DNA of 52,168 nt from Leptolyngbya sp. GTDB taxonomy: Bacteria > Cyanobacteriota > Cyanobacteriia > Phormidesmidales > Phormidesmidaceae. The notes below the pieces were generated by a model. That model was not told the DNA's origin. It was given only the letters and a program-made list of their open reading frames with translations, and ran no database searches. Both the position numbers and the translations under genes were made by a program. Shown piece by piece: positions 37,699-46,470 of the stretch; within the stretch, counting starts at the first letter, position 1; every line of letters begins with the position of its first letter. The stretch lies in assembly GCA_003249105.1 (NCBI GenBank), contig QBLT01000006.1:1-52168 (forward strand), given 5' to 3'.

Positions 37699-38169
37699 AT
37701 GAAATCGGACCGCTCCCTGCGTACTGTACTCCAGAGTCACTGGCTCTCGTGGACGCTCTTGCTCATGGCCTACGCTACCTACGGTGGGTTTCTGCACCAC
37801 AACGAGACATCTCCCGTCGGCTGGGCCTTGAGCGCCCTGCTGGCGATTTGGGGGGCCTGGGCGATTACCCTGGGCTGGCCCAAACTGCGGCAGCTCCTGC
37901 TACTGGGCTTTCAGTCTGACCTGGGCTATTTCGTGATGGCGCTCACCATCGCCTCACTGGCGGTGGCCGCCGTCAGCCAGTTTCAGCGGTTTGCCTACTT
38001 CGTCATGCTCATTGCTGTGTCGCTGCTGGCCCGAGTCGACAATTTAATCGCTGGATACAAAGACACGGTGGCCTTTGTCTGGCTGTCAGCCCTGGCGCTG
38101 CTAGGGTTAGCTCTGAGCTGGCTGCCCGTCCTGGTGCGATCGGCCACAATCCACGGCACCCACCTTTAG
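37699..38169 (+). CDS. small membrane protein of unknown function
   Basis: A 156-residue protein with about four hydrophobic helices (about 17-32, 42-58, 74-94 and 98-142 as one or two). A basic N-terminus (MKSDRSLRTV) suggests the start faces the cytoplasm. No family was identified. The ATG at 37699 is preceded by GAGG and sits 23 bases past the NIL-ferredoxin stop, so the two are likely cotranscribed; it could be a membrane anchor or partner for that protein, but nothing proves it. Confidence 0.72.
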   Translation: MKSDRSLRTVLQSHWLSWTLLLMAYATYGGFLHHNETSPVGWALSALLAIWGAWAITLGWPKLRQLLLLGFQSDLGYFVMALTIASLAVAAVSQFQRFAYFVMLIAVSLLARVDNLIAGYKDTVAFVWLSALALLGLALSWLPVLVRSATIHGTHL

Positions 38170-38400
38170 GCTACCGACAATATATAGACGATACATAAAT
38201 GTCGCCTTACCCCAATCCCAGCCCTCCAGAATCGTAATGCTACTCACCGTCTCGGTGCCCCATCGCTGTGTAGGATGGTTAACAGCTCCTTGCCAACTGT
38301 ATAGAATTGCGCCTGCTGGGTCGACGCTCTGGGATCAAGCCGGGCGCACAAGCAAGACTGGGGAGTCATGGTTCTTTTGACGCTAGTTAGGGGTTAAGGT

Positions 38401-40605
38401 ATGACGGTGGCCACCACGCAATCGATTCCAGCTTTTTGCGAAGGCATTCAGCACTTTGGAGAATTGCCTCCCGAGTTTGCGGCCTACGGCCAGTCTGCGG
38501 CGATCGCCCCAGAGCAGACCGCCGTGTCTTCTCCCAGTGACCCGGTGGCCGTTTACCAGACCCTCCTGGCTGCCGATGCCCTGCGCTACCTCACCCTGCA
38601 AGTCACCGCCAGCAAAGAGTCGGGCCACCCCGGCGGGTTTGCGAGCATTGCTGAGGCGATCGCCTCCCTAGTCATGCTGGGCCACAAAAACATCATTACC
38701 GAGGTCGGCCACCACGCTCCCGGCTTCTACAGCAATGTGTTTCTAGATCGATCGCTGGAGGATATGGGAATCGAGACCGTGCAGCAGCTGTGCGATCGCT
38801 TCCGCGAAACCCATGGTCTGCTAGGCCACCTGTCCGGCCAAATTCCCGGCCTGCTCAACCCCGCTGGGCCGCTGGGTCAGGGTCAGCACTTCGCCATGGT
38901 CGGAGCCAAGCTGCACCCCGGCGTGCTGTTCCCCGTCACCATCGGCGATGGGGGGCTGGGCGAGCCCTACATCATGAGCAGTTTTGGCCACTTCAACACC
39001 GCCTACCCCAGCGTCACCAACTTCCTGCCCATTCTGGTGTGGAATGGCTACAGCCAAGAGCACCACAGCATGGTCTCCACCAAGTCCAATCGGGCCATGA
39101 TCGACTACTGGCGCGGCAACGGCTTCCAGGAGGTAGTGCTGGTTGATGCCAAAGATTTCGACGACGCCGATCAGCCCGGTGACTATGTAGATAGCACCGC
39201 CTTCTCCTTTCCCCAGCGGTTTGCCTTCACTCAGGCCGTGCTCGAAGCCACCGACAAAGCCGCCAAGCTTGCCCTGGGCGGCACCCTCACCGTTCTGATC
39301 ATCAAGCAGCTCAAAGGCGCGGGCGTTCACAAGCGCGGTGCCCAGTCCCACAACCTCTACCCCGGCGACTCCCTCCAGCGCGACTACATCGTCAGCGCCC
39401 TCACCACCCGCGCCCTGCACCCCGACGCCTGGGCACTGGTGCGCACCAACTATGAGCGCTCCATGGGCGGCCCCGGCGCTAAAACAGCGGTGACAGAATC
39501 GGTGCTGCCCCTGGCTGACCTGGGCACCCTGCCCCTGAACGAATTTGCTGTGGGCGGCGACAAGCAGGTGGCCACCACCGCCATGGGTGCCCTGGTGGGC
39601 TACGTGGGCCAGCAGGATGCGCAGTTTGTGGTTACCAACGCCGACGGCAACGCCGCCTCTGGCATCAACAACATCAACCAGGCGCTCAAAATCATTCATC
39701 CCACCACCGACCCCACCTACTTCCAGCAGCCCCAGGGTCAGGTGTACGAACCCCTCAGCGAAGACGCCTGCGCCGGACTCGCCGCAGCTCAGGCCCTGTT
39801 TGGCGCTCGCACCCTCTGGTGCTCCTACGAATCCTTTGCCATCAATGGCCTGCCGATCTGGCAGACCGTCACCCAAGCCATGGCCGAGCTGCGCCGCCCC
39901 ACCCCGTCTACGATCGCCCTGTTTACCGCCGGGGCCCTAGAGCAGGGCCGCAACGGCTGGACCCACCAGCGCCCCGAGGTCGAAAACTACTTCGCGGGCA
40001 TGCTGCGCAACGGCAACGTGTACGCGCTCTTTCCCACCGACGCCAACAGCATTCAGGTGTGCTACGACTGGGCCTTGGCTAGCCGCAACAAAGGCATCAC
40101 AATCACGGCTAGCAAGTCGCCTTTGCCCATTCGCACCACCTTTGAGCAGACCCGCCGCGGCCTAGCCGAGGGAGCAGTAACCTTGGCCAGCATTGCTGGC
40201 GATAAAACCGTTGTGTTTGCCGTAATCGGCGATATGACCCTGATACCTGTATTTGAGGCCGCCGAACAGTTGGCGGTTAAGGGCATCGGCAGCCGCATTG
40301 TGTCCGTAGTCAACCCCCGCCAGCTCTATCGCCCTACCGATGTGGCTTGGGATATGTGCTCTGAGCCCGACAGCAATTTCCTCAACGACGCTGGATTTGA
40401 GCAGCTCTTTGGTGGCGACGTGCTGATCGGGGTGACGGGGGGCTCAAGCGCCATGCTCGAACCCATCATGCTGCGCAGCACCGCTCCCCGCGATACCTTC
40501 TGCTGGAGACGGGGCGAGACCACCGCCAGCGCTGGCCAGATTATGGCGCTGAACGGACTCACCGCCGACAATTTTGTTGCCAGGGCCACGGCGCTGCTGG
40601 GCTAA
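38401..40605 (+). CDS. divergent phosphoketolase/transketolase-like ThDP enzyme
   Basis: A 734-residue thiamine-diphosphate enzyme intermediate between transketolase and phosphoketolase. The N-terminal half has ESGHPGGF (73-80), GHHAPGFYSNV (103-113) and the ThDP motif GDG at 182-184 with Asn215. The second half has SYESF (475-479, Glu477), the form seen around the catalytic Glu of phosphoketolases, where transketolases differ. It is shorter than classical phosphoketolases. From memory it resembles the second phosphoketolase-like protein of Synechocystis (Sll0529), whose role is less settled than Slr0453. It probably cleaves or transfers ketol units of sugar phosphates. It is transcribed alone with a strong terminator. 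Confidence 0.8.
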   Translation: MTVATTQSIPAFCEGIQHFGELPPEFAAYGQSAAIAPEQTAVSSPSDPVAVYQTLLAADALRYLTLQVTASKESGHPGGFASIAEAIASLVMLGHKNIITEVGHHAPGFYSNVFLDRSLEDMGIETVQQLCDRFRETHGLLGHLSGQIPGLLNPAGPLGQGQHFAMVGAKLHPGVLFPVTIGDGGLGEPYIMSSFGHFNTAYPSVTNFLPILVWNGYSQEHHSMVSTKSNRAMIDYWRGNGFQEVVLVDAKDFDDADQPGDYVDSTAFSFPQRFAFTQAVLEATDKAAKLALGGTLTVLIIKQLKGAGVHKRGAQSHNLYPGDSLQRDYIVSALTTRALHPDAWALVRTNYERSMGGPGAKTAVTESVLPLADLGTLPLNEFAVGGDKQVATTAMGALVGYVGQQDAQFVVTNADGNAASGINNINQALKIIHPTTDPTYFQQPQGQVYEPLSEDACAGLAAAQALFGARTLWCSYESFAINGLPIWQTVTQAMAELRRPTPSTIALFTAGALEQGRNGWTHQRPEVENYFAGMLRNGNVYALFPTDANSIQVCYDWALASRNKGITITASKSPLPIRTTFEQTRRGLAEGAVTLASIAGDKTVVFAVIGDMTLIPVFEAAEQLAVKGIGSRIVSVVNPRQLYRPTDVAWDMCSEPDSNFLNDAGFEQLFGGDVLIGVTGGSSAMLEPIMLRSTAPRDTFCWRRGETTASAGQIMALNGLTADNFVARATALLG

Positions 40606-40645
40606 GGTTTCGCCACTGTCTCTGCGGCCATAGCAACCCAAAAAC

Positions 40646-40691
40646 AAAAATAGCCGATGGCTTCGACTTTGCTCAGCCATCGGCTATTTTT
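40646..40691. terminator. strong bidirectional terminator
   Basis: Two 17-base arms (40646-40662 and 40675-40691) are perfect reverse complements around a 12-base loop. The arms begin with A runs and end with T runs, so it can end both the phosphoketolase-like gene and the convergent tic22 gene. Confidence 0.92.
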
Positions 40692-40815
40692 ATGATCTTG
40701 GTATCCTTAGTCCCGCATCCTAACCCTGGGTTAACAGATGCCGCTGAACAAAGTAGAACCGACGTGGTTCTGCCAATACCTGCTCTTAACGGGTATACCC
40801 AAGGCAGTTGGGGGC

Positions 40816-41571
40816 TTACTCAGCAGCGGGCTCAGCGGCAGGCTCTGAATCTTGGGCTCGAATATAATTGAGCACCTCGGTGGAGGGAAAGAGCCGCACC
40901 TGTTGGAGTTGAGCGTCGAGTTCAGGGTCGCTATTGCTGGTCATGGTAGCCAGCAACCACTCCAGCGAAAGCACTTGTACCACAATATTGTCGGCGGCTT
41001 CGGCATTAGACTCCCCGTAGCGATCGAGCAGCGTTTGCAGATCGTTGCGCGAGAAAAACATCGGCAGCGATGTCTGGCCATCCTGATTGATGGTGAGGTA
41101 AGGACCGTCTGCACCCTGGCGGGCTATGAACAGCGGCACTCCTTGAAAATTGGACTGGAGCGCGATCGCGGTATCCAACTCATCGCCAATGGGCAGATAC
41201 AGCAGCGGCACCTTCTCCTCATCGCCCAGGACTGTCTCCTGGTACAGGGTACCAAGATCCACCAGGGCCACCTCAGCGCTAGGGTCTTCTTCTTGGGCCC
41301 GGGTCAAAAACTCTTCGGCAGCCTGGCCATCAATAAAGACGACGGGCACCTTAACTTCCTGGTCGTCAACCTCTGCCGCAGCGGTGAGGGGCTGACCATC
41401 AGAGTTCAAAATTACAAAGACCGGCACCTGCTCAAGTTTGTCGACAATAGCCTCTTCACCCAGAGCTACAGCGGGTAAAGGCAGCGCCAGGCTACCCCCG
41501 AGCAAGCTACCGCTAATCAGGGCAGTCATCAGGGGCAGAGGCCGTAGAAGGGGAGAGAAGAGGTGTCTCAT
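40816..41571 (-). CDS. Tic22-like family protein
   Basis: A 251-residue exported protein of the Tic22 family. Plastid Tic22 acts in the intermembrane space during protein import; cyanobacterial homologues are periplasmic chaperones needed for the outer envelope. A signal peptide (hydrophobic about 8-32, site near AVALG) is followed by two similar halves with VPVFVILNSDGQPL and VPLLYLPIGDEL, and PLFIARQG near residue 145. The C-terminus ends in a short EPAAEPAAE repeat, likely disordered. The cargo is unknown. Confidence 0.88.
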   Translation of the reverse strand: MRHLFSPLLRPLPLMTALISGSLLGGSLALPLPAVALGEEAIVDKLEQVPVFVILNSDGQPLTAAAEVDDQEVKVPVVFIDGQAAEEFLTRAQEEDPSAEVALVDLGTLYQETVLGDEEKVPLLYLPIGDELDTAIALQSNFQGVPLFIARQGADGPYLTINQDGQTSLPMFFSRNDLQTLLDRYGESNAEAADNIVVQVLSLEWLLATMTSNSDPELDAQLQQVRLFPSTEVLNYIRAQDSEPAAEPAAE

Positions 41572-41717
41572 AGGATGTTTCGTCGTGGCGTAACGGCAAA
41601 GAAGCGGGCGAGTGATCGTCTATATCACTGACTATAGATACTACAGACCAGCAGGATATTTTACGGCTCCCTGTGACAGTCCTACTATCTGCCTAGGGCA
41701 AGCCACTATACTCAAAA

Positions 41718-41791
41718 TCGGGATGACAGGATTTGAACCTGCGACATCCTGCTCCCAAAGCAGGCGCGCTACCAAGCTGCGCTACATCCCG
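41718..41791 (-). tRNA. tRNA-Pro (anticodon TGG)
   Basis: On the minus strand the molecule opens CGGGATG, pairing with CATCCCG; the D-arm is GCGC-type, the anticodon stem CCTGC/GCAGG encloses loop TTTGGGA (anticodon TGG, reading CCA), and the T-arm loop is TTCAAAT. Discriminator A; no CCA encoded. Open frames across it on both strands are artefacts. Confidence 0.96.
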
Positions 41792-41884
41792 TAGACCAAC
41801 ATGCCAACCAGTATAGCCTGCTTTTTTGCCGCTACAGCATGGCTCATGCTTAGATGAATGTTCCTCATCAATAACAGATCTCCT

Positions 41885-42298
41885 ATGGCTAGCCCAGCCT
41901 ATCCCCTTGAGCAACTGCCTGGCTTGAGCGCCACCCACGCCCAGGGGATGGCGCAGCTGGGCTTAACCAGCACCGACCAACTCCGTCGCTACGGGGCCAC
42001 AGTAGACCACCGCCAAACCCTGGCCAAGAAGATGCAGGTACCCCTGCGCTACGTCACCAAGTGGGTGATTTTGGCAGAACTAGCTCGGGTGCCAGCCGTG
42101 GGTTGTGAGTTTAACGGGCTGCTGCTGCACGCTGGCATTATCTCAGTGTCGCAGCTGGCTGAAGCTACAGCCCAAGGGCTTTACACTCGATTGCGGCGGC
42201 TGCATGTGGCTACGCTACAGCGCAACGACCTGTGTCCTACCCCTGACCAAGTCAGCCTCTGGATTCAACAGGCCAAGGCCCTTACGCGTTCAGCCTGA
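41885..42298 (+). CDS. DUF4332 helix-hairpin-helix-like protein
   Basis: A 137-residue helical protein of the DUF4332 type. Two helix-hairpin-helix-like units can be seen: LEQLPGLSATHAQGMAQLGL (about 7-26) and the later GLLLHAGIISVSQLAEA (about 77-93). Such repeats often bind nucleic acid or proteins without base choice. No enzyme motif is present. ATG 41885 opens the first hairpin; ATG 41858 is a possible earlier start. It lies just past the tRNA-Pro gene on the other strand. Confidence 0.8.
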   Translation: MASPAYPLEQLPGLSATHAQGMAQLGLTSTDQLRRYGATVDHRQTLAKKMQVPLRYVTKWVILAELARVPAVGCEFNGLLLHAGIISVSQLAEATAQGLYTRLRRLHVATLQRNDLCPTPDQVSLWIQQAKALTRSA

Positions 42299-42417
42299 GC
42301 ACAAGGACAGATGGCACTTTCGGTCTTATTAGCTGGTCGAAATGTTTGATAGGGCTTAGGGTGCAGCCATCCTGGATGGTCAGTGCTGTGCTGATAGCTC
42401 TGCGCCCTATGGTGAGC

Positions 42418-42939
42418 CTAATCTGGGTACCAGAACATGCCCTTAATGCCCTCGGGGTCGGGCATAAAGCCTAGACCCTTGTAAAACTCAACCACCTGGG
42501 GGTCAGCAAATAACGTCACGTTGCTGATGTCTTCACTGCGCAGTTTTTTAATCAGCTGGCGCATGAGCTCTTTGCCTAAACCGCGCCCTTGAAAGTCGGG
42601 ATGCACGACCACATCCCAAATCGTGGCGTTAAAGGCATGGTCGGAGGTGGCGCGAGAAAAGCCGACCAGGCGGCGGCGAGCACCGCGCTGCTCCCACATG
42701 GTGACGACTAGATAGCTGTGCTGAATGGCTTTTTTAACCTTGCGAATGGGGCGGCGGGCCCAGCCCACAGCATTGCACAACTCTTCGAGTTCGTAGAGGT
42801 CAAGGTCGCGATCGGTGCTAAATACAATAGTTGACCCTTCACCCTGCTCGGGCAGAGCTTCTAAGACGGTACCTGCCGACCTTGTTTCCCCGGACGCAGC
42901 GCCATCAGATCCGACAAAAAGACTTTTCCAAAAACCCAT
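42418..42939 (-). CDS. GNAT family N-acetyltransferase (Ycf52-like)
   Basis: A 173-residue acetyltransferase. The acetyl-CoA motif [19 protein letters not shown] (about 115-133) and the [10 protein letters not shown] end are typical of GNAT. The whole arrangement resembles Ycf52 of red-algal plastids and the plant NSI/GNAT proteins that acetylate thylakoid-related targets; that link is from memory. I chose the start opening MGFWKSLF; a 48-residue upstream extension lacks conserved sequence. Substrate unknown. Confidence 0.86.
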   Translation of the reverse strand: MGFWKSLFVGSDGAASGETRSAGTVLEALPEQGEGSTIVFSTDRDLDLYELEELCNAVGWARRPIRKVKKAIQHSYLVVTMWEQRGARRRLVGFSRATSDHAFNATIWDVVVHPDFQGRGLGKELMRQLIKKLRSEDISNVTLFADPQVVEFYKGLGFMPDPEGIKGMFWYPD

Positions 42940-43339
42940 GCAGGCCCTGTCTGATAATGAAGTGGCACAACGTTCAGCAGTATAAGTTAAGCCCCTAAAT
43001 AGTGCGGCACACTGGCTGCGGCTAAGGGTTAGACTTAAGGTCTGAAGACCGTTTCTCATAGTATATCCCCATAAAATCCCCATGCTTCTGGCAACACTGG
43101 AGATTTATGTGGGCTGCTATAGAGGTTCCTAGCTTGAGGGGCGGGCGGGCGATCGCAGCTCGATCTGATGCCCGCTATAGATCCCTAAGGTATAAAGCCT
43201 CTGCCCAAGCATCTAGGAGGTTACCCCGACGACAACGGCAGCCAAAAGCGCTAGGACAGGGATAGATTCTTGCTTTTGCTAGGGTTTCCTGATGCGGCAA
43301 ATGCTAACGTTACCTCCATGGAGTTCCATCCTTCCCACC
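42940..43339. other. 400-base intergenic region between divergent genes
   Basis: It separates the GNAT gene from the ACT-like gene and must carry both promoters. It contains a HIP1 site and a 14-base motif CTGATGCCCGCTAT (43165-43178) that recurs upstream of the Crp/Fnr gene. No ORF or RNA gene was recognised. Confidence 0.5.
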
Positions 43340-44056
43340 ATGGCCGCTGGCTTAAACCCCTCAACGGTTGAGCTGTTGAAGCGCTTCAACCGAGCTTTCC
43401 CTCAATTTTATGAGCAGTTTGTCAGCAGCGAGATTCAGCTGCAAAATCTGCGCTTGGCCTACCAGCTCTACAAGCAGCGCAAGGCGGTACTCGACATCAA
43501 GCCCGAGGGCAGCAAAAGCGCGCTGCACTTTGTCTATCGCAATCAGTCATTTTTGCTGAGCGACATTTTTGGGGTGCTGGCGGCCTACGGCCTGACGATT
43601 CACAATCTCAGTCTCTATGGGCAGATCTATCCGCCCATGCTGGTGTTTATCAAGCTGGTAGTGTCTCGGGGTGGCAAAGCCCTCAGCGCCAAGACCACCG
43701 AAAATGTCTGCCGCGCTATTCAAGAAACCCTAGCAGGGCATTTTGAAGTAGAAGAAATGCTGACAGTAGAGTTTAATCTCAACGCAGGATTGGAGCGGGT
43801 AGAGACAGAGTTTTATGTGGATCCAGTTTTTCATCTACCAGCGCTGCTGATTGAAGCCGACAACCAACCGGGCCTTTTCTACAAGGTAATGTACGCAATT
43901 TGGCAAGAAGATCTGCTGGTGGTCAATGCCAACCTGCTGGTGTGGCGAGGGCGCACCCGATTAATTCTTTACTTGCTTGGGCCCAACGAGAGCCTGATTC
44001 CAGACTACTTGGGGCAGAAAATTGCGGAGGGCATGCGCTACCGGCTGATGAGCTAG
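43340..44056 (+). CDS. ACT-domain-like protein
   Basis: A 238-residue protein with two ACT-like modules. The first lies around residues 63-140 (RNQSFLLSDIFGVLAAYGLTIHN), the second around 165-235 (EADNQPGLFYKVMYAIWQEDLLVVNANLL), both with the DxPGLL-like turn of GlnD and amino-acid sensors. No catalytic domain is present, so a binding or sensing role is likely. ATG 43340 opens the conserved part; 43292 is an alternative. An alpha/beta-hydrolase gene follows 40 bases later, probably in the same transcript. Confidence 0.78.
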   Translation: MAAGLNPSTVELLKRFNRAFPQFYEQFVSSEIQLQNLRLAYQLYKQRKAVLDIKPEGSKSALHFVYRNQSFLLSDIFGVLAAYGLTIHNLSLYGQIYPPMLVFIKLVVSRGGKALSAKTTENVCRAIQETLAGHFEVEEMLTVEFNLNAGLERVETEFYVDPVFHLPALLIEADNQPGLFYKVMYAIWQEDLLVVNANLLVWRGRTRLILYLLGPNESLIPDYLGQKIAEGMRYRLMS

Positions 44057-44096
44057 GGTACGATGATCGTAAATCGGCCTCAGAGGCCATAACCCT

Positions 44097-45005
44097 ATGG
44101 CCACCACCACAGTCTTTGGTGTACCCCACTATTACCAGCTCACCAACGAGAGCTCCGCTTCACCTCTGGTTTTTATTCACGGCTGGTTGCTCAGCCATCG
44201 GTATTGGCAGCTATTGATCGATGAGCTGCGCGCCGATCGCCCCTGTCTGACCTACGATCTGCGAGGGTTCGGTGAATCTCGCTATGGCCTAGAGAACTAT
44301 GAACCAGGTATTCCTGCTGCTGCCCAGGGTTGGGGAGCCTCGGAATCGCCCTACGGTTTGGGGGCCTATGCCCGTGACTTAGCAGCCCTGCTGGAACAGC
44401 TTCACCTCGGCCCGGTGTGGCTGGTGGGTCATTCCCTGGGGGGTAGCGTGGCGCTGTGGATGGCCCACTGTTACCCCCACTTGGTGCAGGGGGTGATTTG
44501 TCTAAATGCGGGCGGCGGCCTTTATCTGGAACGCGAGTTTCAGCAGTTTCGCCAGGCGGGGCAGTACATTGTGGGCTGGCGGCGACCCTGGCTAGCCCGA
44601 TCGCCGCTGCTGCCGCTGCTGCTCACTCGCATGATGGTGCATCAGCCGCTGGCCTACCGCTGGGGCCGCGATCGCTGCCTCGACCTACTCCAGGCAGACC
44701 CCGCTGCCGCCCTGGGCACCTTGCTAGAGTCAACTACCGAAGCCGAAGTGCATCTGCTGCCCCGGCTGGTGGCTACGCTCAATCAGCCGGTGTACTTCAT
44801 TGCGGGTCGCCAGGATCAAGTGATGAACCTGCGCTACGTGCATCACCTAGCAGGCTATCTCCAGGGTGCTCGCCAGGGGAAACTCCCCGTCATTGAAATT
44901 GAAAACTGCGGCCATCTGGCCATGCTAGAGCAGCCTCAGCAGGTCGCCCAGGCGCTGCGGAGCATTTTCAAAACTTCCTTGCTTCAGACCCAGATAAACC
45001 AATAG
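44097..45005 (+). CDS. alpha/beta hydrolase
   Basis: A 302-residue hydrolase with the nucleophile elbow GHSLGGS (about residue 123), the oxyanion FIHGWLLSHRYW at the N-terminus, an acidic residue in GRQDQVMNLRYV and the catalytic His in ENCGHLAMLEQP. The triad is complete. Substrate is unknown; similar cyanobacterial enzymes are called haloalkane dehalogenase-like or epoxide hydrolase-like without proof. It follows the ACT-like gene closely and ends before a long gene-poor stretch. Confidence 0.88.
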   Translation: MATTTVFGVPHYYQLTNESSASPLVFIHGWLLSHRYWQLLIDELRADRPCLTYDLRGFGESRYGLENYEPGIPAAAQGWGASESPYGLGAYARDLAALLEQLHLGPVWLVGHSLGGSVALWMAHCYPHLVQGVICLNAGGGLYLEREFQQFRQAGQYIVGWRRPWLARSPLLPLLLTRMMVHQPLAYRWGRDRCLDLLQADPAAALGTLLESTTEAEVHLLPRLVATLNQPVYFIAGRQDQVMNLRYVHHLAGYLQGARQGKLPVIEIENCGHLAMLEQPQQVAQALRSIFKTSLLQTQINQ

Positions 45006-45708
45006 CAATAGAAAAACGGTTAGCTCTGCCAAGGTCAGCGTGAAGTGATGCGCACAAACCCACAACAGTTTTTAAACCTAGATACAAAACAAAAGAGATG
45101 CCGACGACTGGCCGTGTTTCGTCTCGGCATCTCTTCTGGTTCGCTCCTCACACAATTTGAATTATAAGCTTACCGTGGGGGAATGTCACCCCCTAAAACC
45201 GGAGTGAACGAACAGTTTTTCTTATCGAAAATTAAACATAAGGCTGTCCGGTGGGCGATCGCCTTATCACGCCGCCAATCAGACCGCTACGAGGCTTTGG
45301 AGGGATAGCAAACTGAATTCAACTGACTAAGCTGTTTAGGAGAAAGGTGAAGGAAAAGGATCCGTGTAATGTCGCCGATTGGCTAAAGGTGCTACGGGAA
45401 ATTACGGGATCTCTGTATTACTATTGGATAGTTTACGTAACCTTCACGATGACAAATTTACAAAAATCTGAAACGAGTCAGGCTTGCTGCTGCCGAGGGA
45501 CTGTCTAAACGGAAGTGAAGTGTTTAAATTCGAGACCTGATGCCCGCTATGGCCCAGCAGTCGATAGTGGCTGATCAACCGCCTATTTTCCAATGGAGTG
45601 GTAGTCTACCCAGTGAGTGCTGCTGATAGTATTCACTCGTCCTGAGCGATCGCACCCTATCCTTTTTTCCCATGGTCACGGTCTGTACCGTTTAACCCAG
45701 CTATTGCT
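45006..45708. other. 703-base gene-poor region
   Basis: The longest non-coding stretch of the window, between an alpha/beta-hydrolase gene and a Crp/Fnr gene on the same strand. It holds a 12-bp hairpin (45093-45135), CTCCTCACAC at 45144-45153, a GGGGG/CCCCC hairpin (45177-45193), the palindrome TTACGTAA at 45433-45440 and a 14-base repeat at 45537-45550. No ORF of coding character is present on either strand. It may contain an unannotated small RNA. Confidence 0.55.
45093..45135 (-). terminator. stem-loop with T tract on the minus strand
   Basis: AAGAGATGCCGA (45093-45104) pairs perfectly with TCGGCATCTCTT (45124-45135). On the minus strand the stem is followed by TTGTTTTGTATC, which suits a terminator for a leftward transcript; on the plus strand CTGGTTCG follows, a poor tract. 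Yet the nearest minus-strand genes do not lie upstream of it. Confidence 0.65.
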
Positions 45709-46443
45709 ATGCAATCATCCCCTCGCTCTGACAACGCCCGACCGTTCTTGACCTGGCAGCGCATTACCGACTGGGCCCATGCCCACTACAGGGCCAGAAC
45801 CTTTAACAAAGACGAGCGTATCCCCGCTCGTTCTGGGCTGCTGTACCTAGTTGAGCGTGGCTCCGTGCGCTTAGTAGGTAGCGCCCAGGGTGCCGAGGCC
45901 ACCCCCGAGTTGGCTGACCCAGACTTAGACGAATCCGGCGATGACGATACCGCTAACGGCTTGGCGGTCGGATTGAGTGAAGAGGCATTTTTAGGATTTG
46001 TCGGAGCCGGTCAGCCCTTTGAGATTGTGGCCCAGTCGCCCTTTCTACTGCAGAGCTTTGCCCACGTCGATCAAACCACCGTAATTTGGCTGTACTGGAG
46101 CGATCTTGACAACTGGCCCCACTTTCGGCGCGAGGTACTCGACGCCTTTCGCTATCAGCACCAGCGCAAGCTGCTGTGGCTCAGTACCCTAGGGCAGCGA
46201 CGCACCATCGATCGCCTGCTTGGCTTTCTCACCCTGCTGATTGAAGAGTTTGGCGAACCCTACGAGTCTGGCTACTACCTGCCCTGGTCCCTCACCCACG
46301 CCCAGATTGGCAGCGCCATTGGTTCTACTCGGGTGACGGTGACGCGCCTGATGGGCAAACTGCGCCAGCGCAAACTGATTCATATCTACAAAGATGGCTT
46401 GATTGCAATTCCAGGAGACTCAGCCGCAATCCGCGAGGCCTAG
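45709..46443 (+). CDS. Crp/Fnr family transcriptional regulator
   Basis: A 244-residue regulator. The C-terminal helix-turn-helix (about residues 195-222) reads LTHAQIGSAIGSTRVTVTRL, very close to the NtcA-type recognition helix, so its DNA site may resemble NtcA/CRP boxes. The N-terminal effector domain is poorly conserved, with an acidic insert of about 30 residues (about 60-90, DPDLDESGDDDT) in place of a normal beta-roll stretch. Canonical cAMP-binding residues are not evident. It is therefore not NtcA and perhaps not a cAMP sensor. Confidence 0.85.
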   Translation: MQSSPRSDNARPFLTWQRITDWAHAHYRARTFNKDERIPARSGLLYLVERGSVRLVGSAQGAEATPELADPDLDESGDDDTANGLAVGLSEEAFLGFVGAGQPFEIVAQSPFLLQSFAHVDQTTVIWLYWSDLDNWPHFRREVLDAFRYQHQRKLLWLSTLGQRRTIDRLLGFLTLLIEEFGEPYESGYYLPWSLTHAQIGSAIGSTRVTVTRLMGKLRQRKLIHIYKDGLIAIPGDSAAIREA

Positions 46444-46470
46444 GCAAGTTGGCTTTGCATCAAAAAACTG

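Noticed and set aside
41612..41938. Open frames on both strands across 41612-41938
   Set aside because: They run through the tRNA-Pro gene and its flanks; the translated peptides (with TGFEPATSCSQSRR-like tRNA-derived sequence) are a common annotation artefact.
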